Positions 34,700 to 42,414 of a stretch of 64,000 nucleotides of DNA are shown here, piece by piece. Position 1 is the stretch's first letter; the number at the start of each line of letters is the position of its first letter. Under the pieces are notes generated by a model that searched no databases, had not been told where the DNA came from, and was given only the letters and a program-made list of their open reading frames with translations. The DNA is from Streptomyces shenzhenensis. Its GTDB lineage: Bacteria > Actinomycetota > Actinomycetes > Streptomycetales > Streptomycetaceae. Where the stretch lies: contig NZ_PENI01000012.1 of assembly GCF_003688995.1 (NCBI RefSeq), positions 124,001-188,000 of the forward strand, in the 5' to 3' direction. The translations under genes were made by a program, and so were the position numbers.

Positions 34700-35605
34700 T
34701 CAGGCGGAACGCGTGGCCGTGTGGACCGTATGGGCGGAGAGCACGAACACGTCCGGGCGGTGGTGGACGCTCGCGGGGTCGGCCGGGTCGAGGAGGCGGT
34801 CGAGGGTGGCACGGTCGTTGGCGTCGAGGCCGTCGGCGACGACGTCGCGCATCCGGCCGAGGGACGCGGCGGCGTGGGCGCGGGCCTGGTCGGACGCCGG
34901 TGCGGGCAGATCGAGCAGGAAGCTGCGGGTGCGGGTGTGCCGCAGGCCGACGGACGTCAGCAGGGCCGGCCAGTCCTCGGTCTCGGCGACGCTGCCCGGC
35001 AGTTCGGCCCGCATCCGGGTGAACCACTCCTCCCGCACGGCATCGAGCCTGGCCTCAAGTCCGGGCCGTCCGATGCCGATGTCCCTGGGCAGGAACCGGC
35101 TGGGCAGGCCGCCCTCCAGCAGGGCCAGCGTGCCGCCCGGTGCCAGCCGGTCGGCGAAGGCGGCGAGCGCGGCGCGCTGGTCGGCGAGGTGGTGCAGGCT
35201 GTGGCTCGCCCACAGCAGATCGGCCGGGTAGGGCAACTCGTCGAGCACGCCGGGCAGTTCACCGGAGAGGGTGTCGAAACGGTCGGCGACGCCCTGCCGG
35301 ACGGCCCGGGCGCGGGCCCGTTCCAGGAGCGGCTCGGCTCCGTCCACCGCCAGCACCCGGGCGCAGGGGAACGCCTCGGCGAACCGGCACGACACCACAC
35401 CGGGCCCGCTGCCGACGTCGACGATCAGGCCGGGCTCGGGCGCCTGCTGGGCGAGCCAGGCCATGGTCTCCTCGTACACGGGCGCGGACAGCTCCGCCTG
35501 TGTCTCCAGCGTCGAGGCCATCTCGGACCAGTCGATGTCGGTCCCCCGCTGCCCGTGGCCCCGCCGGTGCGAGTGGTCGTGGTGGTCGTGGTGTCGGTGC
35601 GCCAT
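34700..35605 (-). CDS. SAM-dependent methyltransferase with His-rich N-terminus
   Basis: 301-aa class I methyltransferase. Motif I is LIVDVGSGPGVVSCRFAEAF, motif II VLAVDGAEPL, then DLLWASHSLHHLADQRAAL and LAPGGTLALLEGG. ATG at 35605 gives a start with eight histidines in the first 17 residues (AHRHHDHHDHSHRRGHG), which could bind metal. Upstream in-frame residues lack a ribosome site. Its substrate is unknown and it stands alone between the chitosanase and the cellulases. Confidence 0.88.
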   Translation of the reverse strand: MAHRHHDHHDHSHRRGHGQRGTDIDWSEMASTLETQAELSAPVYEETMAWLAQQAPEPGLIVDVGSGPGVVSCRFAEAFPCARVLAVDGAEPLLERARARAVRQGVADRFDTLSGELPGVLDELPYPADLLWASHSLHHLADQRAALAAFADRLAPGGTLALLEGGLPSRFLPRDIGIGRPGLEARLDAVREEWFTRMRAELPGSVAETEDWPALLTSVGLRHTRTRSFLLDLPAPASDQARAHAAASLGRMRDVVADGLDANDRATLDRLLDPADPASVHHRPDVFVLSAHTVHTATRSA

Positions 35606-35720
35606 GCTGGTCAACCTCTCGTCCGGATGCCGACCAGCCTGCGTCGGCGCACCGCGCGGGGGCCAGTCCTCTTGCCGGTGCGGCAAAACCGGTACGGCGC
35701 CGTGCGGGCAGGCGCGTGTG

Positions 35721-35757
35721 CCGCCGGGCCGGCCCCCGGAGGGAACCGGCCCGGCGG
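35721..35757 (-). terminator. Terminator stem-loop after the GH6 cellulase gene
   Basis: Perfect 12-bp inverted repeat (ccgccgggccgg / ccggcccggcgg) with a 13-nt loop, 13 nt beyond the GH6 stop on the minus strand. It ends the two-gene cellulase transcript. Confidence 0.75.
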
Positions 35758-35769
35758 GCCGTCATCGCG

Positions 35770-37485
35770 TCACGACAGCGGCGGGTAGGCGTTCTGCATC
35801 AGCTGCTGGAACTGGGCGGAGAACCAGTGCCCGGACAGCGGCGCGTTCGGCAGGGCGCCCGACATGCTGTTGCCGTTGCGGGCGTTGCCCGTGTACGTCG
35901 GGTCGCACATGCGGTCAAAGCCCTTGCCCTCGTCGTTCGGGATGGCACTGCTGGAGCCGTCGGACTCCCCCGGGGGCTTCATCCACACATAGGCGTCGAT
36001 CCCGCTCGCCGGGCCGGCCTGCGGCCGCTCGCCGAGGCCGGCTCCGGACTGGTTGCACCAGTTGCCGACGTGGATGCGGCGGTCGTAGCGGCCGCCGTCG
36101 ATGTACGTGTCGACGCTGGTCTGCGCGCCGGGTCCGGTCGGGCGGGCGGTGCCGCCCCAGCCGTTGCGGGAGGTGTCGATGAGCATGCCGATGTTCGCGT
36201 TGAAGCCGGCCGAGACCAGTTGGCTGCGGAAGGCCTGCGCGAAGGACTGCTCGTCGACGTAGCGGTTCCAGTCGACCCACTTCGACTGGCGCACGGAGGT
36301 GCCGTTCACCGAGTCGTTGATGGTGAAGTTGTTCTCCTTCAGGGCGCTGTAGTTCGCCGTGTTGGTGATGAACCCGGCGACATCGTCCACCGTCGCGCCC
36401 TCGCTCGTCGCCGCCTGCTTGAACAGGGTGGCGGACGGGGCGAAGTTGTCGTCCCAGCCGATCCAGCCGTGGTGGCCGGCGTCGAGGTAGTTGTAGACGT
36501 TCGGGATCGCGCCGAGCTCGGCGAGGGCGTAGCCGACGCCCTTCACATAGTTGCCGTTGGCGAGCATCGTGTCGCACTGCGGGGTCGCGGTGGCGCGGCT
36601 GCCGGTGTTGGTGACGAGGTTGGGCAGCGAGTCGATCTCGATGGTGGTGACGATCCGCAGCGCGGCGTACTTCGGGTCGGCGAGGATCGCCGCGATCGGG
36701 TCGATGAACTCGGTCTTGTACCTGCCGATCTCGGTCGGGCCGAGTTCGCCGTTGGACGCCAGGGCGGCACAGTCCCGCCCGGGCAGGTCGTAGACGACGA
36801 GCTGGACGACCTCTTCGCCGCTGCCCTTCTGGGCGAGGGCCGCGTCCAGGTGGTCGCGCAGGCCCATGCCGCCGCCCACGCCCTCGATGGCGGCGATCCG
36901 GTCGAGCCAGACGCCGGTGGGCTGGTCGGAGACGCGGCTGCCGCCCGGCTCGGCGGCGGCCTTCGCGGACCACTCGGGGTTCACGTACACTTTGGCGCCG
37001 GCGTACGGGTTGTCGACACGGGAGCCGGTGCCGCCACCGCCCCCGCCGCCACCGCCGCCGCCGTCATCGACGTTGCAGGTGACGCCGTCCAGAGTGAAGG
37101 CGGTCGGGAGCGCGTTGGTGCCGCTGTAGGAGGCGTTGAAGCCGAAGCTGACCGAACCGCCGGTGCCGAGCGTGCCGTTGTAGCTCTCGTTGGCCACGGT
37201 GACGGCCGTGCCGCTCTGGCTGAACTTCGCGTTCCAGCCGCTGGTGACGGTCTGGTTGCCGGCGTACGCCCACTTCACCGACCAACTGGACTTGGCGGCA
37301 CCGTTGTTGGTGACGGTGACGGCCGTGGTGAAGCCGGTGTCCCACTGGTTCTGCACCTTGTAGTCGACGGTGCAGGGTACGGCGGAGAGGCCGGCTTCCG
37401 CGGCCGGCACGGACGCGAACGCCGTCCCGGAGGCGCCGGCGACCAGCGCCAGGGCGGCGAGCATCGCTGTTCTGGTACGACTCAT
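35770..37485 (-). CDS. Secreted GH6 cellulase/cellobiohydrolase with CBM2
   Basis: 571-aa secreted enzyme. A signal peptide ends near AEAGLSA. Residues about 37-138 are a CBM2 cellulose-binding module (CTVDYKVQNQWDTGFTTAVT ... SGWNAKFSQSG). A run of glycines forms the linker. Residues about 160-571 are a GH6 barrel: VVYDLPGRDCAALASNGE is the family signature, and YLDAGHHGWIGWDDN and GMLIDTSRNGWGG are active-site strands. Length and loops suggest the cellobiohydrolase (Cel6B-like) type. It follows the GH5 gene by 64 nt on the same strand, so both probably come from the promoter with the CebR-like box. Confidence 0.93.
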   Translation of the reverse strand: MSRTRTAMLAALALVAGASGTAFASVPAAEAGLSAVPCTVDYKVQNQWDTGFTTAVTVTNNGAAKSSWSVKWAYAGNQTVTSGWNAKFSQSGTAVTVANESYNGTLGTGGSVSFGFNASYSGTNALPTAFTLDGVTCNVDDGGGGGGGGGGGTGSRVDNPYAGAKVYVNPEWSAKAAAEPGGSRVSDQPTGVWLDRIAAIEGVGGGMGLRDHLDAALAQKGSGEEVVQLVVYDLPGRDCAALASNGELGPTEIGRYKTEFIDPIAAILADPKYAALRIVTTIEIDSLPNLVTNTGSRATATPQCDTMLANGNYVKGVGYALAELGAIPNVYNYLDAGHHGWIGWDDNFAPSATLFKQAATSEGATVDDVAGFITNTANYSALKENNFTINDSVNGTSVRQSKWVDWNRYVDEQSFAQAFRSQLVSAGFNANIGMLIDTSRNGWGGTARPTGPGAQTSVDTYIDGGRYDRRIHVGNWCNQSGAGLGERPQAGPASGIDAYVWMKPPGESDGSSSAIPNDEGKGFDRMCDPTYTGNARNGNSMSGALPNAPLSGHWFSAQFQQLMQNAYPPLS

Positions 37486-37549
37486 GAGTGCGGGTTCCTT
37501 CTTCTCTCGGTGTGTTCCTCGGTGTCTTCCGCGGTGTGTTCCTCGGGGG

Positions 37550-39031
37550 TCACGGGTTGAGGGCGCGCAGGTGGTCGCGCAGCCCGATGCCGTACGCCGT
37601 GGGCGTACCGTCGAAGGAGGAGATCAGCGACGGGCCGGCGGAGCAGTCCCAGGTGTTCCAGGTCCAGCCCAGGTAGGACAGGTTCCGGTCGTCGAACCAC
37701 CGCATGACCTGGTCGACGAACCCGTGCGCACAGGTGTTCTCGCCGATCTCCCCGGCCACCAGCGGCACCTGCTCCGCCACCGGGGCCAGCGTGGAGTTCC
37801 AGCAGCTCTCGCTCGCGCAGGTGTTGAAGTTGTACACGTGGTACGCGGCGACGAGATTGCCGGTCGGGTCGGTGGGCCGGTAGGTCAGCCACTGGCCGAG
37901 GTCGTTGGAGTACGCGAGTCCGCCCGCCATGATGACGTTCTGCGCACCCGTGCCGCGCACGGCGTCGACCAGGTCCTGCATACCGGCCACCTCGTAGCCG
38001 ATGCCGGGACAGCTGCCGCCGTCCCGCCAGCACTCCCAGGCCTGGGTGAGGGTGGGGGTGGCGCGGTCCGGGTAGGGCTCGTTGAAGAGGTCGAACACGG
38101 TCGCCGGATCGCTCTTGAAGGTGCCGGCCACCGAGGCCCAGAAGGACGGGGTGTACTGCCGGCCGGGCATCGGCTTCTGGCAGGTGGCGTGCACGTCGGA
38201 GCAGCCGGCCGAGTTGCCGGTGTACTGGCCGTGGCTCCAGTGCAGTTCGAGGATCGGTGTCATGCCGTGCGCCTCGACGCGGGCCACCAGTTCCTTGACC
38301 GCGTCGATGTAGTTGTCGCCCGCGTACTCGGGCTTGACGTTGGAAAGGCCCAGCCAGCACTCCTCGTTGAGCGGGATACGGACCGCGTTGGCCTGCCAGT
38401 CGGCGATCGCCTTGATCGCCGCGTCGTCCACGGGTCCGTCCCAGATGCCGTAGCCCTGCACGCACATGAACTCGCCGCCGGAGCGGTTCACGCCGAGCAT
38501 GCGGTGCGCGCTGCCGTCGGCGTCGACCAGCTTGTTCCCGGACACCCGCAGTGCGGGTGCCGTGCCGTTCCCGGGCGGATCGGTCGGCGGGTCGGTCGGT
38601 GGGTCGGTCGGCCCGGAGTCGACGTTGCAGGTGGTCCCGTTGAGCTTGAACGTCGTCGGTACGGCGTTGCTCCCCGACCAGGAGGCGAGGAAGCCGGCGC
38701 CGACGCTCGCGCCGGTGGGCAGCGAGCCGTTCCAGCTCTCGTTGGCGGCGGTCACGGTGGTGCCGGACTGGGACCACTCGGCGTTCCAGCCCTGGGTGAT
38801 CTGCTGACCGCCCGCGAAGTCGAAGCTCAGGCTCCAACTGCCCAGCGCGGCCATGTTGTTGGTGATGGTCACGGCGCCCTGGAAGCCGCTGTCCCACTGG
38901 CTGGTGACGGAGTACTCCACCGTGCACGCGGGTGTGGCTCCGGACGCCGAGACCGCCGGCACCAGTGCGGTCCCGAGCAGGGCGACCGCACCGGTGATGG
39001 CTAAAAGTACTGAACGCGGGGGGTGTCGCAT
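37550..39031 (-). CDS. Secreted GH5 endoglucanase with CBM2
   Basis: 493-aa secreted cellulase. ATG at 39031 follows AAGGAG and gives a good signal peptide (VLLAITGAVALLGTALVPAV). CBM2 occupies residues about 33-135, then a PTDPP-repeat linker, then a GH5 domain. The acid/base Glu is in VFDLFNEPYPD and the nucleophile Glu in VPLVAGEIGEN; ILELHWSHGQY and AAYHVYNFNTC are other conserved strands. It cleaves internal beta-1,4-glucan bonds, complementing the GH6 and GH48 enzymes. A CebR-like box lies 50-63 nt upstream. Confidence 0.93.
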   Translation of the reverse strand: MRHPPRSVLLAITGAVALLGTALVPAVSASGATPACTVEYSVTSQWDSGFQGAVTITNNMAALGSWSLSFDFAGGQQITQGWNAEWSQSGTTVTAANESWNGSLPTGASVGAGFLASWSGSNAVPTTFKLNGTTCNVDSGPTDPPTDPPTDPPGNGTAPALRVSGNKLVDADGSAHRMLGVNRSGGEFMCVQGYGIWDGPVDDAAIKAIADWQANAVRIPLNEECWLGLSNVKPEYAGDNYIDAVKELVARVEAHGMTPILELHWSHGQYTGNSAGCSDVHATCQKPMPGRQYTPSFWASVAGTFKSDPATVFDLFNEPYPDRATPTLTQAWECWRDGGSCPGIGYEVAGMQDLVDAVRGTGAQNVIMAGGLAYSNDLGQWLTYRPTDPTGNLVAAYHVYNFNTCASESCWNSTLAPVAEQVPLVAGEIGENTCAHGFVDQVMRWFDDRNLSYLGWTWNTWDCSAGPSLISSFDGTPTAYGIGLRDHLRALNP

Positions 39032-39080
39032 GAGCGACTCCTTGCAGCTCGGGCGCGTCGTGACGGACGCGTCGACTGAA

Positions 39081-39094
39081 TGGAATCGCTCCCA
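39081..39094. promoter_or_regulatory. CebR-like operator, GH5/GH6 side
   Basis: TGGAATCGCTCCCA matches the CebR palindrome TGGGAGCGCTCCCA at 12 of 14 positions. It lies 50-63 nt upstream of the GH5 start on the minus strand. Confidence 0.7.
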
Positions 39095-39224
39095 CTGGTG
39101 CGAAGGAAGGTAGCGCCAAGCGACGGCAAAGAACAGAGGAATCGCTTGACTTTTCCGCAACCGCGTTCATCGAATCTTTTCGACTCTTCAAGCACCTTGA
39201 CCGCCCTCGGCCCCTTCCCCACTA

Positions 39225-39238
39225 TGGGAGCGCTCCCA
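39225..39238. promoter_or_regulatory. CebR operator, GH48 side
   Basis: TGGGAGCGCTCCCA, a perfect 14-bp palindrome identical to the known CebR box of Streptomyces cellulose-utilisation genes. It lies 50-63 nt before the GH48 start. Cello-oligosaccharides release CebR in characterised species. cebR itself is not in the window. Confidence 0.9.
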
Positions 39239-39287
39239 CTGGTTCAAGCCTTGACTTCTCCGAGCCGCACAAGGAGGAACCAGCACG

Positions 39288-42203
39288 ATGCATCCCGGAC
39301 GCAGACGAAGAGCCGCACGGCGGTTATGGACCGCCGTGGTGGCGGCGCTCGCCCTGCCCCTGTCGATGCTCGCCACCGGTACGGCCCCCGCGCACGCGGC
39401 GGCGCTCCGGTGCAGCGTCGACTACAGGACGAACGACTGGGGCTCCGGCTTCACCGCCGACCTGACCCTGACCAACCGCGGCACGGACGCCGTCGACGGC
39501 TGGACGCTGACGTACACCTACCCGGGCAACCAGCAGCTCACGAACGGCTGGAACGGCACCTGGACCCAGTCCGGCCCGTCGGTCACCGTGCAGAACGCCT
39601 CGTACAACGGGACGATCGCCGCCGGGGCCGCGGTGACCACGGGCGCGCAGTTCACCTACAGCGGCGCCAACGCGGCCCCGGCCTCCTTCGCCATCAACGG
39701 CACGACCTGCGCCGGCGCCCATCAGCCGCCGGTCACCGTGCTGACCAGTCCGAGCGCGGGCGCGGTCTACTCCCAGGGCGACGCGGTGCCGCTCGCGGCG
39801 ACCGCGGCGGCGGCCGACGGGGCGACGATCAGCAAGGTCGAGTTCTACGACGACACCACGCTGCTGGGCACCGACACCAGCGCGCCGTACTCGCTCTCCG
39901 CCGCTGGTTTGACCGTGAGCAGTCATTCTTTGCTGGCGAAGGCGTACGACAGCCTGGGCGCCGCCGCCGAGTCCGCGCCGGTCGGCATCACCGTCGCCTC
40001 GGGACCTGCGGTGGTCGCCTCCCCGACCCAACTCGGCATCCAGCAGGGGAAGTCGGGCACGTTCGACGTCAGGCTGTCCACCCGGCCGAGCGCCGAGGTG
40101 ACGGTGAGCGTGGCCCGCACGGAGGGCAACACGGGCCTCAGCGTCACCGGCGGATCCTCGCTGACCTTCACCCCGGCCGACTGGAACACCGCGCGGCCGG
40201 TGACGATCACGGCCGACTCCTCGGGCACCGGCACCGCGACGTTCACCGCCTCGGCGACCGGCCACACCGGGGCGACGGTCACCGTGACGGAGCTGGCCGC
40301 CGCGAAGACGTACGACGCCCGCTTCCTGGACCTCTACGGGAAGATCACCAACCCGGCGAACGGCTACTTCTCCCCCGAGGGCATCCCCTACCACTCGGTC
40401 GAGACGCTGATCGTCGAGGCACCCGACCAGGGCCATGAGACCACCTCCGAGGCCTACAGCTACCTCCTGTGGCTGCAGGCCATGTACGGCAAGGTCACCG
40501 GTGACTGGTCCAGGTTCAACGGCGCCTGGGGTCTGATGGAGACATACATGATCCCGACCCACGCCGACCAGCCGACCAACTCCTTCTACAACGCGTCGAA
40601 ACCGGCGACCTACGCGCCCGAGCTGGACACCCCGAACGAGTACCCGGCCCGGCTGGACACCTCGATCCCGGTGGGTTCCGACCCGATCGCGGGCGAGCTG
40701 AAGAGCGCGTACGGCACCGACGACATCTACGGCATGCACTGGATCCAGGACGTCGACAACGTCTACGGGTACGGCAACGAGCCCGGCAGCTGCGAGGCCG
40801 GCCCCACGGCCACCGGACCGTCGTACCTCAACACCTTCCAGCGCGGGCCGCAGGAGTCGGTCTGGGAGACCGTGCCGCAGCCGACCTGCGACGCCTTCAA
40901 GTACGGCGGCACGAACGGGTATCTGGACCTGTTCACCGGCGACTCGTCCTACGCCAGGCAGTGGAAGTACACCAACGCCCCGGACGCCGACGCGCGCGCG
41001 GTGCAGGCCGCCTACTGGGCGGACGTGTGGGCGAAGGAGCAGGGCAAGGGCGCCGAGGTGTCGGCCACCGTCGGCAAGGCCGCGAAGATGGGCGACTATC
41101 TGCGCTACGCGATGTACGACAAGTACTTCAAGAAGATCGGCAACTGCGTCGGTCCGGCCGGCTGCCCGGCGGGCACCGGCAAGGACGCCTCGGACTACCT
41201 GCTGTCCTGGTACTACGCCTGGGGCGGCGCGAGCGACCCCGGCGCGGGCTGGGCCTGGCGCATCGGATCCAGCCATGTCCACGGCGGCTACCAGAACCCG
41301 CTCGCCGCCTACGCGCTCAGCTCGTACGCCGATCTGAGGCCCAAGTCGGCGACGGGCGCGGCGGACTGGGCGAAGTCGCTCGACCGGCAGCTGGAGTTCT
41401 ACCGCTGGCTGCAGTCGTCCGAGGGGGCCATCGCGGGCGGCGCCACCAACAGCTGGCAGGGCCGCTACGCCACCCCGCCGGCCGGTACCCCGACCTTCTA
41501 CGGCATGTACTACGACTGGCAGCCCGTCTACCACGACCCGCCGTCCAACCAGTGGTTCGGCTTCCAGGCCTGGTCGATGGAACGGGTCGCCGAGTACTAC
41601 CAGCAGACCGGGAGCGCCGCGGCGAAGACGGTCCTCGACAAGTGGGTCGCCTGGGCGCTGTCCCGGACCACGATCAACCCCGACGGCAGCTACCGGATCC
41701 CGTCCACCCTCCAGTGGTCGGGTCAGCCCGACACCTGGAACCCGTCCGCGCCGGGAGCCAACAACTCCCTGCACGTCACCGTCGCCGACTACACCGACGA
41801 CGTCGGCGTGGCCGCCGCGTACGCCAAGACCCTGACGTACTACGCCGCCAGGTCCGGTGACCCGACGGCGAGGACGACGGCGAAGGCGCTCCTCGACGGC
41901 ATGTGGACGCACCACCAGGACAGCCTGGGCATCGCCGTCCCGGAGACCCGCGCCGACTACAGCCGCTTCGACGACGGCGTGTACGTCCCGAGCGGCTGGA
42001 GCGGGACGATGCCCAACGGCGACGCGATCGACTCGTCCTCGACGTTCATGTCGCTGCGGTCCTTCTACCAGGACGACCCGGCCTGGTCGAAGATCGAGAG
42101 CTATCTCGCGGGCGGCGCCGCGCCCGTCTTCACGTACCACCGCTTCTGGGCCCAGGCGGACATCGCCCTGGCCATGGGCTCGTACGCGGAGCTCCTCGAA
42201 TAG
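39288..42203 (+). CDS. Secreted GH48 reducing-end cellobiohydrolase with CBM2 and Ig-like modules
   Basis: 971-aa secreted processive cellulase. After the signal peptide (ending near AHAAALR), residues about 40-145 are CBM2. Residues about 150-240 are an Ig-like domain (VEFYDDTTLLGTDTSAPYSL) and about 240-335 a second beta-sandwich (GLSVTGGSSLTFTPADWNT). Residues about 340-971 are GH48: YFSPEGIPYHSVETLIVEAP and the catalytic acid in GHETTSEAYSYLLWLQAMYG. Also present are GMHWIQDVDNVYGYG and PTFYGMYYDWQPVYHDPPSN. GH48 is usually the key exocellulase of a bacterial system. AGGAGG precedes the ATG and a perfect CebR box controls it. GH74 lies downstream behind two hairpins. Confidence 0.95.
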   Translation: MHPGRRRRAARRLWTAVVAALALPLSMLATGTAPAHAAALRCSVDYRTNDWGSGFTADLTLTNRGTDAVDGWTLTYTYPGNQQLTNGWNGTWTQSGPSVTVQNASYNGTIAAGAAVTTGAQFTYSGANAAPASFAINGTTCAGAHQPPVTVLTSPSAGAVYSQGDAVPLAATAAAADGATISKVEFYDDTTLLGTDTSAPYSLSAAGLTVSSHSLLAKAYDSLGAAAESAPVGITVASGPAVVASPTQLGIQQGKSGTFDVRLSTRPSAEVTVSVARTEGNTGLSVTGGSSLTFTPADWNTARPVTITADSSGTGTATFTASATGHTGATVTVTELAAAKTYDARFLDLYGKITNPANGYFSPEGIPYHSVETLIVEAPDQGHETTSEAYSYLLWLQAMYGKVTGDWSRFNGAWGLMETYMIPTHADQPTNSFYNASKPATYAPELDTPNEYPARLDTSIPVGSDPIAGELKSAYGTDDIYGMHWIQDVDNVYGYGNEPGSCEAGPTATGPSYLNTFQRGPQESVWETVPQPTCDAFKYGGTNGYLDLFTGDSSYARQWKYTNAPDADARAVQAAYWADVWAKEQGKGAEVSATVGKAAKMGDYLRYAMYDKYFKKIGNCVGPAGCPAGTGKDASDYLLSWYYAWGGASDPGAGWAWRIGSSHVHGGYQNPLAAYALSSYADLRPKSATGAADWAKSLDRQLEFYRWLQSSEGAIAGGATNSWQGRYATPPAGTPTFYGMYYDWQPVYHDPPSNQWFGFQAWSMERVAEYYQQTGSAAAKTVLDKWVAWALSRTTINPDGSYRIPSTLQWSGQPDTWNPSAPGANNSLHVTVADYTDDVGVAAAYAKTLTYYAARSGDPTARTTAKALLDGMWTHHQDSLGIAVPETRADYSRFDDGVYVPSGWSGTMPNGDAIDSSSTFMSLRSFYQDDPAWSKIESYLAGGAAPVFTYHRFWAQADIALAMGSYAELLE

Positions 42204-42230
42204 TCCCCGCCAGGCGCTCCGCGGGACGGC

Positions 42231-42302
42231 CGGGGCTCCACCGTGCCTCCCGCGAGTGCTCGGAGCCCCGCGTACGCGACCCCGTCATCGGGCGACGGGG
42301 TC
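42231..42302 (+). terminator. Tandem stem-loops after the GH48 gene
   Basis: Two consecutive perfect 9-bp inverted repeats: cggggctcc/ggagccccg (42231-42239 with 42262-42270) and gaccccgtc/gacggggtc (42278-42286 with 42294-42302). They lie just past the GH48 stop and probably terminate its transcript. Confidence 0.7.
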
Positions 42303-42373
42303 ACCGGGCCGGGCGGTCCGCACCCGCACCGAGGGCCGCCCGGCCGTCACGCCGTGCCATCCCGTCCCGGAGC

Positions 42374-42397
42374 GGACGGTCCCGGTGAGGACCGTCC
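42374..42397. promoter_or_regulatory. Leader hairpin just upstream of the GH74 ribosome site
   Basis: GGACGGTCC and GGACCGTCC form a perfect 9-bp stem with a 6-nt loop, ending a few bases before the AGAGGA ribosome site. It could be an operator or a leader RNA hairpin that affects translation or mRNA stability. Confidence 0.4.
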
Positions 42398-42414
42398 CGG
42401 AGAGGACCCCCACC

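Noticed and set aside
37025..37070. GGC/GGT-rich tract in the GH6 gene as a structural DNA element
   Set aside because: It encodes the polyglycine linker between CBM2 and the GH6 domain, which explains it.
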